This document shows, piece after piece, positions 1-8,780 of a stretch of 47,130 nt of DNA. Numbering within the stretch: the stretch's first letter is position 1; each line of letters begins with the position of its first letter. The notes beneath the pieces were generated by a model. It was not told the origin of the DNA. It ran no database searches and saw only the letters and a program-made list of their open reading frames with translations. Made by a program: the position numbers and the translations under genes. The stretch is from Dehalococcoidia bacterium (GTDB lineage Bacteria; Chloroflexota; Dehalococcoidia; Dehalococcoidales; Fen-1064), in contig DUFD01000040.1 in the NCBI GenBank assembly GCA_011171075.1, forward strand, positions 1 to 47,130. The letters run 5' to 3'.

Positions 1-150
1 GGGGATGGGGCCAGCACCACCAAACAGGAGCGGGAGAAAAGGAGTATTCAAATGCCACCCGTAATTGAAGGGGTCACGGTCAGTTGTGACCATTTCGGTA
101 TCGGTGTTATAATTTCAGCACGCATATTTCCCCCAGAGATGATGGGATAG
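1..150 (+). other. Open frame into folC leader; possible gene tail or 32-codon leader ORF
   Basis: Frame 1 is open from the first base to a TAG at 148-150, so it may be the tail of a gene that starts before the window. It also holds an ATG at 52 with AAGGAG at 39-44, a good 7-nt spacing, which would give a 32-residue peptide ending 5 nt before the folC start. The other two frames close at 64 and 69. The predicted peptide matches no family I recognise. The folC promoter lies inside this stretch, so a leader peptide or chance are both possible. Confidence 0.25.
84..113 (+). promoter_or_regulatory. Predicted sigma-70 promoter of folC, extended -10
   Basis: TTGTGA at 84-89 and TATAAT at 108-113 are separated by 18 bp, and TG at 105-106 gives an extended -10. 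Transcription would start near 120, leaving a leader of about 36 nt before the TTG start at 156. Confidence 0.5.
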
Positions 151-155
151 GGCCT

Positions 156-1538
156 TTGGCTACTCCCTTTTCGTTTTTAAGAGATAGTTTTAAGGACAGG
201 CAGACGGACAATCGTTATCAGCAGGCACTGGACTACATCTACAGCTTTATAGACTACGAAAGGCAACCCGGACCGCGTACAAGGGTAACCTATGATCTGC
301 GGCGTATGGACGAGCTGCTGGGTCGTCTCGACAATCCTCACTTCAAAGCCCGGACCGCTCACATCGCCGGTTCCAAGGGTAAGGGGAGCGTGGCTGCTAT
401 GGTGGCTTCCGCCCTGACTGCCTCAGGTTATAAAACCGGCCTTTTCACATCACCGCATCTTCATGATTTGAATGAGCGTATGCGGGTCGACTGGGAGATG
501 GTCTCCAATGAGGAACTGGTTGCCTTGGTGGACAGGCTTCGCCCTGAGATTGAATCCGTGAACGAAGCAGCCACCTACGGTAAATTGACCACCTTCGAGA
601 TACTGACGGCGCTGGGTTTCACCCATTTTGCGCAAAAAGGGGTTGATTTTCAGGTTATAGAGGTTGGGCTCGGTGGCCGGCTCGATGCAACTAACGTTGT
701 CCATCCCGAGGTGTGTGTCATCACCTCCCTCAGTTTCGAGCATACTGAGGTCCTCGGTAATACCCTGACCGAGATTGCCACGGAGAAGGCCGGGATTATC
801 AAAGAGGGGAGTCGCGTCGTTATTTCTCCACAAGCTGAAGAGGCAGACAATGTTATTGAAAAGGAGTGCCGTAATCGCGGAGCGGAACTCCTCAGGGTAG
901 GTAGGGATATCACCTGGCATAATCCACGTTATGAACTGGAGAAGCAACACTTCCAGGTAAAGGGCAGGCTGGGTAACTACGAGCTTTCGATACCGCTGCT
1001 GGGGCAGTACCAGCTGGACAATGCTACGGCGGCTGTGGCGGCGCTGGAGATACTGGCGGAGCGTAGTCCGGGAATCACCGTGGAGACCATCCGGACCGGA
1101 CTCGAAAGGGTGCAATGGGAGGGTCGGCTCCAGATTCTAAGTCGTAAACCCCTTATCGTGGTTGACGGTGCCCATAATGTCGATTCTATACAGAGGCTGA
1201 AGCAATCACTCCGGCACTACTTCGATTTTGAGCGGGCTATTCTGATTATCGGGCTCTCCGCAGACAAGAATCTTGGCGGTGTGGTCTCGGAACTGGTGTC
1301 CTTTTTTGACCGGGTAATCGTCACCCGCTCGATTCACCCCCGGGCGATGGCGACCGCTCCGATAGTAGCTGAGTTTGCCCGGAGAGGGATTACAGCCGAG
1401 GAAACCGACGATATATCAATCGCCTTGCCCCTTGCCTTGGGTATGGCAGGCGAACGAGACCTGATTTGCGTTACCGGCTCACTTTTTGTGGTGGCTGGGG
1501 CAATTGAGCAGGCGGCATTGCATAAATTGGCAACCTGA
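156..1538 (+). CDS. folC: Bifunctional folylpolyglutamate synthase / dihydrofolate synthase
   Basis: A 460-residue cytoplasmic Mur-ligase-type enzyme that joins glutamate to dihydropteroate or folate using ATP. The P-loop GSKGKGS lies at residues 72-78 (family form is GTNGKGS). GLGGRLDATN is at 171-180, KAGIIK at about 211, and the C-terminal ligase domain carries VVDGAHN near residue 335. Length is slightly above the usual 420-440 because of an N-terminal extension of about 25 residues. The start is TTG at 156; the nearby ATG at 142 hits a stop after one codon. The Shine-Dalgarno is weak. It is followed by three MATE genes with no obvious functional tie. Confidence 0.93.
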   Translation: MATPFSFLRDSFKDRQTDNRYQQALDYIYSFIDYERQPGPRTRVTYDLRRMDELLGRLDNPHFKARTAHIAGSKGKGSVAAMVASALTASGYKTGLFTSPHLHDLNERMRVDWEMVSNEELVALVDRLRPEIESVNEAATYGKLTTFEILTALGFTHFAQKGVDFQVIEVGLGGRLDATNVVHPEVCVITSLSFEHTEVLGNTLTEIATEKAGIIKEGSRVVISPQAEEADNVIEKECRNRGAELLRVGRDITWHNPRYELEKQHFQVKGRLGNYELSIPLLGQYQLDNATAAVAALEILAERSPGITVETIRTGLERVQWEGRLQILSRKPLIVVDGAHNVDSIQRLKQSLRHYFDFERAILIIGLSADKNLGGVVSELVSFFDRVIVTRSIHPRAMATAPIVAEFARRGITAEETDDISIALPLALGMAGERDLICVTGSLFVVAGAIEQAALHKLAT

Positions 1539-1594
1539 GCAGGCTGATGGCTGCCTGATGTCCGGTCATTTTCCAGGGCTCAGGCATTTTCCTG

Positions 1595-1620
1595 CCCCGG
1601 GTGTAATACCGGGGATTGTT
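1595..1620 (+). terminator. Possible terminator hairpin between folC and the first MATE gene
   Basis: CCCCGG at 1595-1600 pairs with CCGGGG at 1609-1614 around an 8-nt loop. The following ATTGTTTATATC is only moderately T-rich, so this is a weak candidate. Confidence 0.3.
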
Positions 1621-1658
1621 TATATCAATAGGCTGCGTAATAGTGGAGTAACTATGGA

Positions 1659-3152
1659 TTGGCGAATAGGATGGAAGTAGGAGGGGCTCCCGGTGGTGAT
1701 GGTGGTGGACGGGGCGCTTTTGGCAGGGACTGGACGCAGGGCGGCATCCTCGGAAATCTTCTGCAGCTCTCCTGGCCAATGGTCATCACCAGTACCCTGA
1801 TGATGCTCGGTCCCACCATCGATATGATATGGGTGGGGAAGCTTGGGTCAGCCTCAGTGGCTGGGGTCGGTGTGGCCGGTATCGCCGTCCAGCTTACCAT
1901 GGGTGCCATGATGGGCCTGGCTATGGGGATGAGGGCCCTCATTGCTCGTTTTATTGGTGCCAGGGATGTGGATAGTGCCAATCATGTGGCGCAGCAAGGA
2001 TTTGTAGTCGGCGGCGGGTTTGCCCTACTGGTGGCACTAGTGGGGATCTTCTTCGCGGAGCCAATACTCGGGATATTCGGGCTTGACCCTGATGTCATGA
2101 CGGAAGGTGTCGCCTACCTGCGAATACAGTTTGTCGGCATGGTAGCGATATCGTTCCGCTTCATAGTCGAGGGTGTCATGCAGGCCTCCGGTGATGCCGT
2201 AACCCCGATGGTAACCGCCACGATATACCGGCTGGTCCACGTGACACTCTCCCCATTTTTCATTTTCGGGTTGTGGATATTTCCAGAGCTCGGTGTTAGA
2301 GGGGCTGCTGTGACCAGCATTATTTCGTACAGTCTCGGCGTTGCCTTGGGACTATGGTTTCTCGGTAGCGGCCGGGCGATGGTTTTTATCGGTCGGGGCG
2401 GGCTGGATGAAGCCGGGCGTCAGACGGGGTCCCGCTTCTTTTGGTGGATTCCCCGGAGTCAACCCTCGCGGTTGCGGCTCAGTTTCCGGAATTTTCGCTT
2501 TGATACCGGTATTATTTGGCGTATCATCAAGATTGGCGCCCCGGCCATGGTCTCCGGAATGCAGCGCACTGCCAGCCAGTTCATCCTTATGCTCTTCGTT
2601 AGCCCCTTCGGTAAGTATGCCGTAGCTGCCCACTCAGTCGTTCAGCGAATTGAGATGGCCCTTTTCATACCGGGTATGGCCTTCGGTCAGGCAGCCGGCG
2701 TACTCGCAGGACAGAACCTGGGGGCAGGAAAACCAGAGCGGGCTGAGAGAAGTGCCTGGATGTCTCTCCTGTTATCTGAGGTTTTCTTGATTGCCTGCTC
2801 GCTCGTTCTGCTGTTCTGGCCTGCTCAGGTGGTGAGTATCTTTAACTCGGAACCAGAATTGCTGGAGATTGCCGCTACCTATGTTAGAATTGCAGTTTCT
2901 GGTTACGTCTTGATGGGTTTCACCTCCGCACTGATGAACGTATTATCTGGCGCCGGTGACACTGTCCCTCCGATGATTTTCAGCCTGATAACTGCCTGGG
3001 TGGTGCAGGTGCCGCTGGCGTTTTTCCTGCCGAAGGTGGGTGACCTGGGGGTGTTCGGGGTACGCTGGGCGATGTCGGCCGGTTTCATTGTCGGTTCGGT
3101 GTTGTTCCTGGCCTATTTTCGTACCGGAAGATGGAAACGGAGGCGGGTCTAG
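1659..3152 (+). CDS. MATE family efflux transporter, first of three tandem paralogs
   Basis: A 497-residue polytopic inner-membrane protein of the MATE (MatE/NorM/DinF-like) family, expected to export drugs or metabolites by Na+ or H+ antiport; the substrate is unknown. Two six-helix halves are visible: the first begins at GRDWTQGGILGNLLQLSWPM, the second at IIWRIIKIGAPAMVSGMQRT. The repeated MatE signature QASGDAVTPM and the second-half GAGDTVPPM are both present. A basic, non-membrane linker of about 45 residues separates the halves, making it longer than the usual 440-460. It ends in GRWKRRRV, a tail shared by all three copies. TTG at 1659 has GGAG ten nt upstream; ATG at 1671 is the alternative start. 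Confidence 0.9.
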   Translation: MANRMEVGGAPGGDGGGRGAFGRDWTQGGILGNLLQLSWPMVITSTLMMLGPTIDMIWVGKLGSASVAGVGVAGIAVQLTMGAMMGLAMGMRALIARFIGARDVDSANHVAQQGFVVGGGFALLVALVGIFFAEPILGIFGLDPDVMTEGVAYLRIQFVGMVAISFRFIVEGVMQASGDAVTPMVTATIYRLVHVTLSPFFIFGLWIFPELGVRGAAVTSIISYSLGVALGLWFLGSGRAMVFIGRGGLDEAGRQTGSRFFWWIPRSQPSRLRLSFRNFRFDTGIIWRIIKIGAPAMVSGMQRTASQFILMLFVSPFGKYAVAAHSVVQRIEMALFIPGMAFGQAAGVLAGQNLGAGKPERAERSAWMSLLLSEVFLIACSLVLLFWPAQVVSIFNSEPELLEIAATYVRIAVSGYVLMGFTSALMNVLSGAGDTVPPMIFSLITAWVVQVPLAFFLPKVGDLGVFGVRWAMSAGFIVGSVLFLAYFRTGRWKRRRV

Positions 3153-3164
3153 CTGCGGAGAAGG

Positions 3165-4697
3165 ATGGAAGATATAGAACGAATAGAAGGAATACCGGAG
3201 GGCACTGAGGACGAGATATACGGCGGAAGAAGGAGTGGCTTTGGCAGGGACTGGACCAAGGGTAGCATTACCCGGAATCTCCTGTCGCTCGGCTGGCCGA
3301 TGTCCGTTAATGCCATCCTGACAATGATAGGGCCGACCATTGATATGGTGTGGGTGGGGATGTTAGGGGATGCGTCACTGGCCGGTATGGGTGTGGCCGG
3401 TACGGCAGTGATGGTAGTGAACTCCCTCCGGATGGGGCTGACCACCGGCACCAGGGCGATGATTGCCCGTTTTGTCGGTGCAGGTAATACCGAAGGGGCT
3501 AATCACGTAGCCCAGCAGGCCTTTGTCATCAGTGCCGCCTTCTCGATTTTGATGGCTGTTATCGGTATCATCCTGGCTGAGCCGATAATGCGTATGTTCG
3601 GACTGGAGGAGGACGTGGTTGCCGAGGGCGCTGCCTACATGCGTATCATGTTTATTGGTTCGGTAGCGATGTCTTTCCGGATGATGGGCGAAGGGGTTAT
3701 GCAGGCCTCCGGCGATGCCATGACGCCAATGCTGGCTTCGGTTATTTTCCGAATACTTCACGTGGTTCTCTGCCCCTTCCTTGTCCTGGGGTGGTGGATA
3801 TTCCCAAGTATGGGTGTGAGTGGCGCCGCCATGACCAATGTATTTTCCCAGGGCCTTGGGGCCGCAGTTGGGTTGTGGGCACTCTTTTCCGGCAGGTCAA
3901 TTGGTTTCGACATTACCGGGTGGCGGCAGAAGGCAGTTGGCAGCAACTATGGTATAGTCGGCCGGATTGTTGGGTTTCTGGCCGTCTGGCGGCTTGTTCG
4001 GATAGGGTCTTCACGGCTAACCGTGACCCTGAGGAACTTCAGTCTTGATAGGAACATCATCTGGAGAATAGTGCGGATTGGTATCCCATCGTCAATTACC
4101 GGAATGGAGCGGAGCCTTGCTAACATTCTGCTTGTGTGGCTTATTACCCCTTTTGGCACCGCCGCTGTAGCTGCCCATTCGTTGATTCAGCGGGTAGCCA
4201 TGTTCTTTCAGATGCCCGGTATGGGAGTAGGGCAGGCGGCTGGCGTGCTTGCCGGTCAGAACCTGGGAGCGCAACAGCCGGGACGTGCTGAGAGGACAGG
4301 CTGGATAGCGGCTGGCTTATTTTCTGTTTTTATGGTGGTTGCCTCGACGATAGTGTTTTTCTGGGCTGAAGAGATAATAGGTATCTTTAGCTCTGAACCG
4401 GCCACGAGAGCACTTGGTGGCGATTTTCTGCGCATTGAGATTGTTAGCTTTATGGTGTTTGGTGTGGTGCAGGTACTGGTTCAGTGCCTGAACGGGGTAG
4501 GTGATACCTGGATTCCGATGTTTACGACTCTGGCTACTATGTGGCTGGTTCAGGTACCGATGGCGTATTTTTTGTCGAAATATACTTCGATAGGCGTCTA
4601 CGGAGTACGTTGGGGGATAGTAACTGCCATCGCGCTGAGGGCTGTCATCTATACCGCGTATTTCAAGGCGGGCAGGTGGAAGCGCAAAAGGGTATAA
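3165..4697 (+). CDS. MATE family efflux transporter, second of three tandem paralogs
   Basis: 510 residues with the same architecture as its neighbours: an acidic cytoplasmic N-terminus of about 28 residues, GRDWTKGSITRNLL, a first MatE half with QASGDAMTPM, the basic linker, then IIWRIVRIGIPSSITGMERS starting the second half with NGVGDTWIPM. The C-terminus is GRWKRKRV. The ATG at 3165 follows GGAGAAGG and lies 12 nt after the first copy, so the genes are probably co-transcribed and arose by duplication. The second signature, NGVGDTWIPM, departs from the GAGDTVPPM of the other two copies and hints at a different substrate or pairing role. Substrate unknown. Confidence 0.9.
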   Translation: MEDIERIEGIPEGTEDEIYGGRRSGFGRDWTKGSITRNLLSLGWPMSVNAILTMIGPTIDMVWVGMLGDASLAGMGVAGTAVMVVNSLRMGLTTGTRAMIARFVGAGNTEGANHVAQQAFVISAAFSILMAVIGIILAEPIMRMFGLEEDVVAEGAAYMRIMFIGSVAMSFRMMGEGVMQASGDAMTPMLASVIFRILHVVLCPFLVLGWWIFPSMGVSGAAMTNVFSQGLGAAVGLWALFSGRSIGFDITGWRQKAVGSNYGIVGRIVGFLAVWRLVRIGSSRLTVTLRNFSLDRNIIWRIVRIGIPSSITGMERSLANILLVWLITPFGTAAVAAHSLIQRVAMFFQMPGMGVGQAAGVLAGQNLGAQQPGRAERTGWIAAGLFSVFMVVASTIVFFWAEEIIGIFSSEPATRALGGDFLRIEIVSFMVFGVVQVLVQCLNGVGDTWIPMFTTLATMWLVQVPMAYFLSKYTSIGVYGVRWGIVTAIALRAVIYTAYFKAGRWKRKRV

Positions 4698-4762
4698 TGC
4701 GGCAGAGGTAGCGTCCTGTCTGGAGGTGAAGCCCGAGCGTATCAGGAGCAGGGCTGCCCAGA

Positions 4763-6265
4763 ATGATGGAAGACACAGGGAGTCCCGCGGCAGGACAGGG
4801 TGAGCGGGACTGGACAACCGGCAGCGTTCCCCGTAATCTCCTGGCTCTATCCTGGCCGATGATGGTGACCGAAGGCCTCTACATGATAGGCATCAGCATC
4901 GACATGGTCTGGGTGGGCAGACTTGGCTCTACGGCCATCGCCGGAATCGGGGTTGCCGGTATCTACGCCGGTGTCCAGATGATGATAATGACCGGCCTCA
5001 GCATGGGGACCCGTGCCCTGGTAGCCCGTTACATCGGTGCCCGTGATATCGAGGGGGCCAATCATGCTGCTCAACAGGCCTTCGTTATCAGTCTCATTTA
5101 CACGGTTGTTATGGCAGTGCTCGGCGTCGTTTTTGCTGAAGCAGTGCTGACATTAATGGGGTTCGCCTCCGACGTCGTCGCGATTGGGACCTCCTACATG
5201 CGTATTATGTTTGGTTTCGGTTCGGCAACGGTGGCCTTCTGGTATATGGGCTACAGCATACTACAGGCCTCCGGAGACGCAACTACGCCCCTGGTGATAA
5301 CCATCTTCTACCGGGTTCTCCACGTTCCCCTGTGTTATGCTCTGGTTCTGGGCGAATGGGGATTTCCCCAGATGGGTTCCGACGGGGCAGCCGTGGCCAA
5401 CGTCATCTCCAGAGCTACGGGCATGGTTCTGGTTCTCTGGGCACTATACGCGGGGTGGGCAGTGTCTTTTAAATCGGACCGGTGGCTGCGGGGGTGGAAG
5501 GTACGCGATACAGGCAGAAGTGTACCACGACAGTTGCTAAACTTTATGGCTATCTGGCGCGTTTTCATCGTGGGGCCGGGTAGACTCCGGCTGACCATGC
5601 GCGGTTTCCGGGTTGACCTCGCTATGGTCTGGCGCATGGTAAGGATTGGCATCCCGGCTTCAATAATGGGTGTGCAGCGTTCACTCAGTATGATAATTGT
5701 CGCTGGACTAACAGGCGCGTTCGGTACTACGGCGGTGGCGGCGCATTCCGTTCAGCAACGGGTGGAAATGGTGCTGATGCCGGTGAACCTGGGACTTGGT
5801 TTAGGCTCTGGCGTGCTCGCGGGACAGAATCTTGGAGCACGGCAACCCGAGCGTGCTGAGAGAAGCAGCTGGCAGGCAGCCCTGCTATCCACTGGACTGA
5901 TGGTTATCTGTTCGACGGCGGTTTTTTTCTGGGCGGAGAACATAGTGCGTATCTTTAATTCCGAGCCAGACCTGGTAGCCATGACGAGTACGTTTCTGAG
6001 AATAGCGACTGCCGGTTACATCTTCCTTGGTGTAGGCACGGTCCTGATGCAGTCGCTTTCGGGTGCCGGAGACACTGTGCCGCCGATGGTCTTCGGTATC
6101 GTCGCCGCTTGGGGGTTCACGGTGCCACTGGCATACCTCCTGCCCGGGGTTGGCAATATCGGTGTCAATGGAGTGCGCTGGGCGTTGGTGAGCGGTTTTG
6201 TTGCCCAGGCTATTCTCTCCATTGCATACTTCAGACTTGGCAGATGGAAACGTAAAAAGGTATAA
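4763..6265 (+). CDS. MATE family efflux transporter, third of three tandem paralogs
   Basis: 500 residues. It begins with a short hydrophilic arm, then ERDWTTGSVPRNLLALSWPM. The first half carries QASGDATTPL, the linker includes RLRLTMRGFRVD, and the second half starts at MVWRMVRIGIPASIMGVQRS with GAGDTVPPM. The tail is GRWKRKKV. ATGATG at 4763 has AGGAG about 14 nt upstream. Gap from the second copy is 65 nt. Function is efflux by family; what it exports cannot be read from the sequence. Confidence 0.9.
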   Translation: MMEDTGSPAAGQGERDWTTGSVPRNLLALSWPMMVTEGLYMIGISIDMVWVGRLGSTAIAGIGVAGIYAGVQMMIMTGLSMGTRALVARYIGARDIEGANHAAQQAFVISLIYTVVMAVLGVVFAEAVLTLMGFASDVVAIGTSYMRIMFGFGSATVAFWYMGYSILQASGDATTPLVITIFYRVLHVPLCYALVLGEWGFPQMGSDGAAVANVISRATGMVLVLWALYAGWAVSFKSDRWLRGWKVRDTGRSVPRQLLNFMAIWRVFIVGPGRLRLTMRGFRVDLAMVWRMVRIGIPASIMGVQRSLSMIIVAGLTGAFGTTAVAAHSVQQRVEMVLMPVNLGLGLGSGVLAGQNLGARQPERAERSSWQAALLSTGLMVICSTAVFFWAENIVRIFNSEPDLVAMTSTFLRIATAGYIFLGVGTVLMQSLSGAGDTVPPMVFGIVAAWGFTVPLAYLLPGVGNIGVNGVRWALVSGFVAQAILSIAYFRLGRWKRKKV

Positions 6266-6320
6266 TTAGTATCGGTTGCGATTGCGAAGATTAGCAGAAC
6301 ATGTCCGGTGAGGTGAGACG

Positions 6321-6596
6321 GTGCCCATATACGAATACGAGTGTAATTCATGCCATTATCGCTTTGACAAGCGTCAGGGATTTAATGATGCCCCGTTAGC
6401 AGAGTGTCCCAAATGCCAGGGGACCGGTCGGCGAGTTTTCTATCCGGCTCCAATAATATTCAAGGGGAGTGGTTTCTATGTAACGGACAGCCGCAGCCGT
6501 AGTGGCGATGGCGGAGGCGATGGTAACGGGAGTGGGTCGGACACCGGCGGGAAAAAGTCACCTGCTGGAGAAGGGACAAAGGAGCCTGGGGGGTGA
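6321..6596 (+). CDS. FmdB-type zinc ribbon protein
   Basis: A 91-residue protein with the FmdB/CxxC_CxxC_SSSS N-terminal ribbon: MPIYEYECNSC start, Cys8-Cys11 and Cys29-Cys32 as the likely zinc ligands, then the common IIFKGSGFYVTD segment. The rest is a low-complexity Gly/Ser/Asp/Lys tail. The family is named after a putative regulator in methylotroph amidase loci; its true role is unsettled. GTG start at 6321. The stop overlaps the dtd start as GTGA, so the two are translationally coupled. Confidence 0.88.
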   Translation: MPIYEYECNSCHYRFDKRQGFNDAPLAECPKCQGTGRRVFYPAPIIFKGSGFYVTDSRSRSGDGGGDGNGSGSDTGGKKSPAGEGTKEPGG

Positions 6597-7057
6597 AAGC
6601 GTTGCTGCAGCGGGTTACCCACGCCTCGGTAAGTGTCGACGGAGAAACGGTCGGTAGTATTGGACGCGGGCTGGTGGGTTTCATCGGCGTAGCTGTCGGC
6701 GATACCAAAGAGGATGCCAAATACCTGGTGCAGAAGATGGTCGGGCTGCGTATCTTCTCAGATGAAGAGGGAAAGTTTAATCTGTCCGCACTGGATGTCA
6801 GTGGCGAATTGCTTCTAATCAGCCAGTTTACTCTGCTTGCCAATACCCGCAAAGGACGGCGTCCCAGCTTCACCGAGGCCGCATCACCTGAGCTGGCCGA
6901 GGAACTGTTTCAGTATTATGTGCAGCAGGCCAGTTCCACCGGCCTCCGCGTGGCTACCGGCCACTTCCAGCAGTATATGCAGGTTGAGATACATAACGAC
7001 GGCCCGGTAACCATCATGCTGGACAGCCGGGACAGACATCTCCCCAGGAATGCATAA
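6593..7057 (+). CDS. dtd: D-aminoacyl-tRNA deacylase
   Basis: 154 residues, the usual length for DTD. It hydrolyses D-amino acids (and mischarged glycine) from tRNA, protecting translation. Active-site motifs are SQFTL at 77-81, with the catalytic-loop Thr, and the Gly-Pro dipeptide in GPVT at 137-140, which gives chiral selection. The GTG start at 6593 overlaps the FmdB stop by 4 nt (GTGA). Confidence 0.95.
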   Translation: MKALLQRVTHASVSVDGETVGSIGRGLVGFIGVAVGDTKEDAKYLVQKMVGLRIFSDEEGKFNLSALDVSGELLLISQFTLLANTRKGRRPSFTEAASPELAEELFQYYVQQASSTGLRVATGHFQQYMQVEIHNDGPVTIMLDSRDRHLPRNA

Positions 7058-7058
7058 T

Positions 7059-7077
7059 CGGGTAATCACCCGTTTTT
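7059..7077 (+). terminator. Rho-independent terminator after dtd
   Basis: CGGGT at 7059-7063 pairs with ACCCG at 7068-7072 around AATC and is followed by five T residues (7073-7077). It closes the transcript that ends with dtd. Confidence 0.65.
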
Positions 7078-7102
7078 AGGGATAGTAAAGGAGGTTAATC
7101 GT

Positions 7103-7954
7103 ATGGGTAAACTTGATGGTAAAGTAGCAATCGTCACCGGCGCCAGCCGCGGCATCGGCAAGGCGACGGCTATCCTGTTCGCTGCAGAAGGGGCCAAAGT
7201 AGCCTGCGCAGCACGTACCATGGGTGAGGGCGACCATATCTTAGAGGGCTCGCTGTCAACCACGGTGTCTGAAATCGAGGCAGCTGGTGGTACAGCAATA
7301 GCGGTGCCGACTGATATATCTCAAGAGGAGAGCTGTCGCGACCTGGTCGCGAAGACGAAGGAGACCTTCGGTCCGGCCGATGTCCTCGTCAATAACGCCG
7401 CCCTGACCTACTTCATACCGGTCAAGGACTTCCCCGTGCGCCGTTGGCTCCGCTCTTTCAGCGTCAACTTCCACGGCCCGTTCATCCTCAGTCAGGCCGT
7501 ACTACAGGATATGGTAGAGCGACGTAGCGGCGCCATCGTTAACGTTTCCTCCGGGGCAGGTATCGGGCCGGGGCGAGGTCCATACAAAGAGTCCACCGGT
7601 GGAGAGCGCGGTGGCACGCTCTACGGTGCCGAGAAGGCAGCTCTGGAACGTTTTACTCAGGGACTTGCCCAGGAGGTCTATCAGTACGGTGTTACGGTTG
7701 CCTGCGTCTCCCCTTCACTGGTCGTGCCGACACCCGGTACGGTATACCACAAGCTGGTCAGCGGTATGGACGACCCCCGGGGGGAGCCACCCGAGGTTAT
7801 GGCACGTGCTATCCTGCTCCTGGCGAGCGAGCCACAGGATAAAGTCACCGGCCGGGTGACCTACAGCCAGGCGATACTCAAGGAGTTTGGCTGGATAGCG
7901 GAGGGCAAAGGCCTCGGTATCGATCGACCGGGTAGCGGTTTCAGCCAGATATAG
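7103..7954 (+). CDS. SDR family NAD(P)-dependent oxidoreductase
   Basis: A 283-residue classical short-chain dehydrogenase. The Rossmann motif TGASRGIG is at 12-19, NNAA at 97-100, the catalytic Ser in NVSSG at about 149, and YGAEK with Tyr174 and Lys178. An insertion between the Ser and Tyr motifs (GPGRGPYKESTGGERGG) is longer than usual and may shape the substrate pocket. ATG at 7103 follows a strong AAAGGAGG. It stands alone after a terminator. The substrate is not predictable; 3-oxoacyl or hydroxysteroid-type alcohols are family possibilities. Confidence 0.88.
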   Translation: MGKLDGKVAIVTGASRGIGKATAILFAAEGAKVACAARTMGEGDHILEGSLSTTVSEIEAAGGTAIAVPTDISQEESCRDLVAKTKETFGPADVLVNNAALTYFIPVKDFPVRRWLRSFSVNFHGPFILSQAVLQDMVERRSGAIVNVSSGAGIGPGRGPYKESTGGERGGTLYGAEKAALERFTQGLAQEVYQYGVTVACVSPSLVVPTPGTVYHKLVSGMDDPRGEPPEVMARAILLLASEPQDKVTGRVTYSQAILKEFGWIAEGKGLGIDRPGSGFSQI

Positions 7955-8033
7955 GGAGTCCATTTCTTCGCAAGTGTTGAACTCATCAGTAATGTGTTGG
8001 CTAATTATTGCACATGATTGTAAGTGCGTGTTG

Positions 8034-8062
8034 TTGCATTTATTTGTGCCTTGTGATATGAT
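8034..8062 (+). promoter_or_regulatory. Predicted promoter of the Fur-cooT transcript
   Basis: TTGCAT at 8034-8039 and TATGAT at 8057-8062 have a 17-bp spacer. Just upstream, GCAC at 8010-8013 and GTGC at 8024-8027 form a small dyad with a 10-bp spacer, a possible operator for the metalloregulator encoded downstream. The dyad is short, so the operator idea is weak. Confidence 0.5.
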
Positions 8063-8096
8063 ACCTGCGGAATTAGAGGTAGCCAGGTAAGGACGG

Positions 8097-8519
8097 GTGG
8101 AACAGTCCAGGGACATAATTGACGTGCTGAAACAGCAGGGTTATCGGCTGACCCCACAGCGGCTGATGGTAGTCTCAGCAATAGAGAACAGTGAGGACCA
8201 TATCAGTGCCGAGGAGATATATTCCCAGGTCGTAACCAGGTATCCCAGTGTCAATATCTCCACCGTATACCGCACTCTGGAACTGCTGAAACGCCTCGGA
8301 CTGGTGACCGAGACCGACCTCGGTGGGGGTCGGGTACGGTACCATCCGGCGAGCAAGGGACACCATCACCACCTAGTCTGCCAGGAGTGCGGTGCCATGA
8401 TTGACCTTGATGAATCGATTTTGAAGCCGCTTCAGGAGGCCCTTTTGCTGGAGCACGACTTCATTGCCGATCTGAGACACCTTGCCATTCATGGACGTTG
8501 TTTCAGGTGCCAACGCTGA
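8097..8519 (+). CDS. Fur-family metal-responsive transcriptional regulator
   Basis: 140 residues. The N-terminal winged helix has the family's LTPQR and a recognition helix around STVYRTLELL (55-64). The C-terminal dimerisation domain has the run of His at 89-92, Cys95-x2-Cys98 and Cys135-x2-Cys138, the two CxxC pairs of the structural zinc site. GTG start at 8097, preceded by AGGTAAGGA. The signal metal cannot be fixed from sequence (Fur, Zur, PerR and Nur share these features), but it lies directly upstream of cooT and convergent to the lar genes, so nickel is a reasonable guess. Confidence 0.88.
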   Translation: MEQSRDIIDVLKQQGYRLTPQRLMVVSAIENSEDHISAEEIYSQVVTRYPSVNISTVYRTLELLKRLGLVTETDLGGGRVRYHPASKGHHHHLVCQECGAMIDLDESILKPLQEALLLEHDFIADLRHLAIHGRCFRCQR

Positions 8520-8566
8520 TTTTTCCCGCTATTGCAGGTTAATAAAAAAATCATAGGAGGGTTCCA

Positions 8567-8779
8567 TTGGCTACCGATGACATCGCCAAACTCAAGACCC
8601 TGCTGGGTTACTGGATAGAACATAACCATGAACACGGCCAGGAGTTCCGGGAATGGGCGGACAGGGCGGCCGTACCGGGCGATATCGGAAAAGACCTGCG
8701 TCAGGCTGCTGAGGAGATGGACAAAGCCAGCCAGTTCCTGTCAGAAGCACAGGAGAAGCTGGGGGGAAGGGAGGCCTGA
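8567..8779 (+). CDS. Small helical protein upstream of cooT, unknown function
   Basis: 70 residues, TTG start at 8567 with a strong AGGAGG. It is predicted all-helical and acidic; the first part contains HNHEHGQEF (His at about 19, 21 and 23), a possible metal-binding cluster, and the second half is a charged amphipathic helix. It ends one base before the cooT ATG, so the pair is surely co-translated. I do not recognise the family. The His cluster and the partnership suggest a role in nickel handling alongside CooT, which is inference. Confidence 0.7.
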   Translation: MATDDIAKLKTLLGYWIEHNHEHGQEFREWADRAAVPGDIGKDLRQAAEEMDKASQFLSEAQEKLGGREA

Positions 8780-8780
8780 A

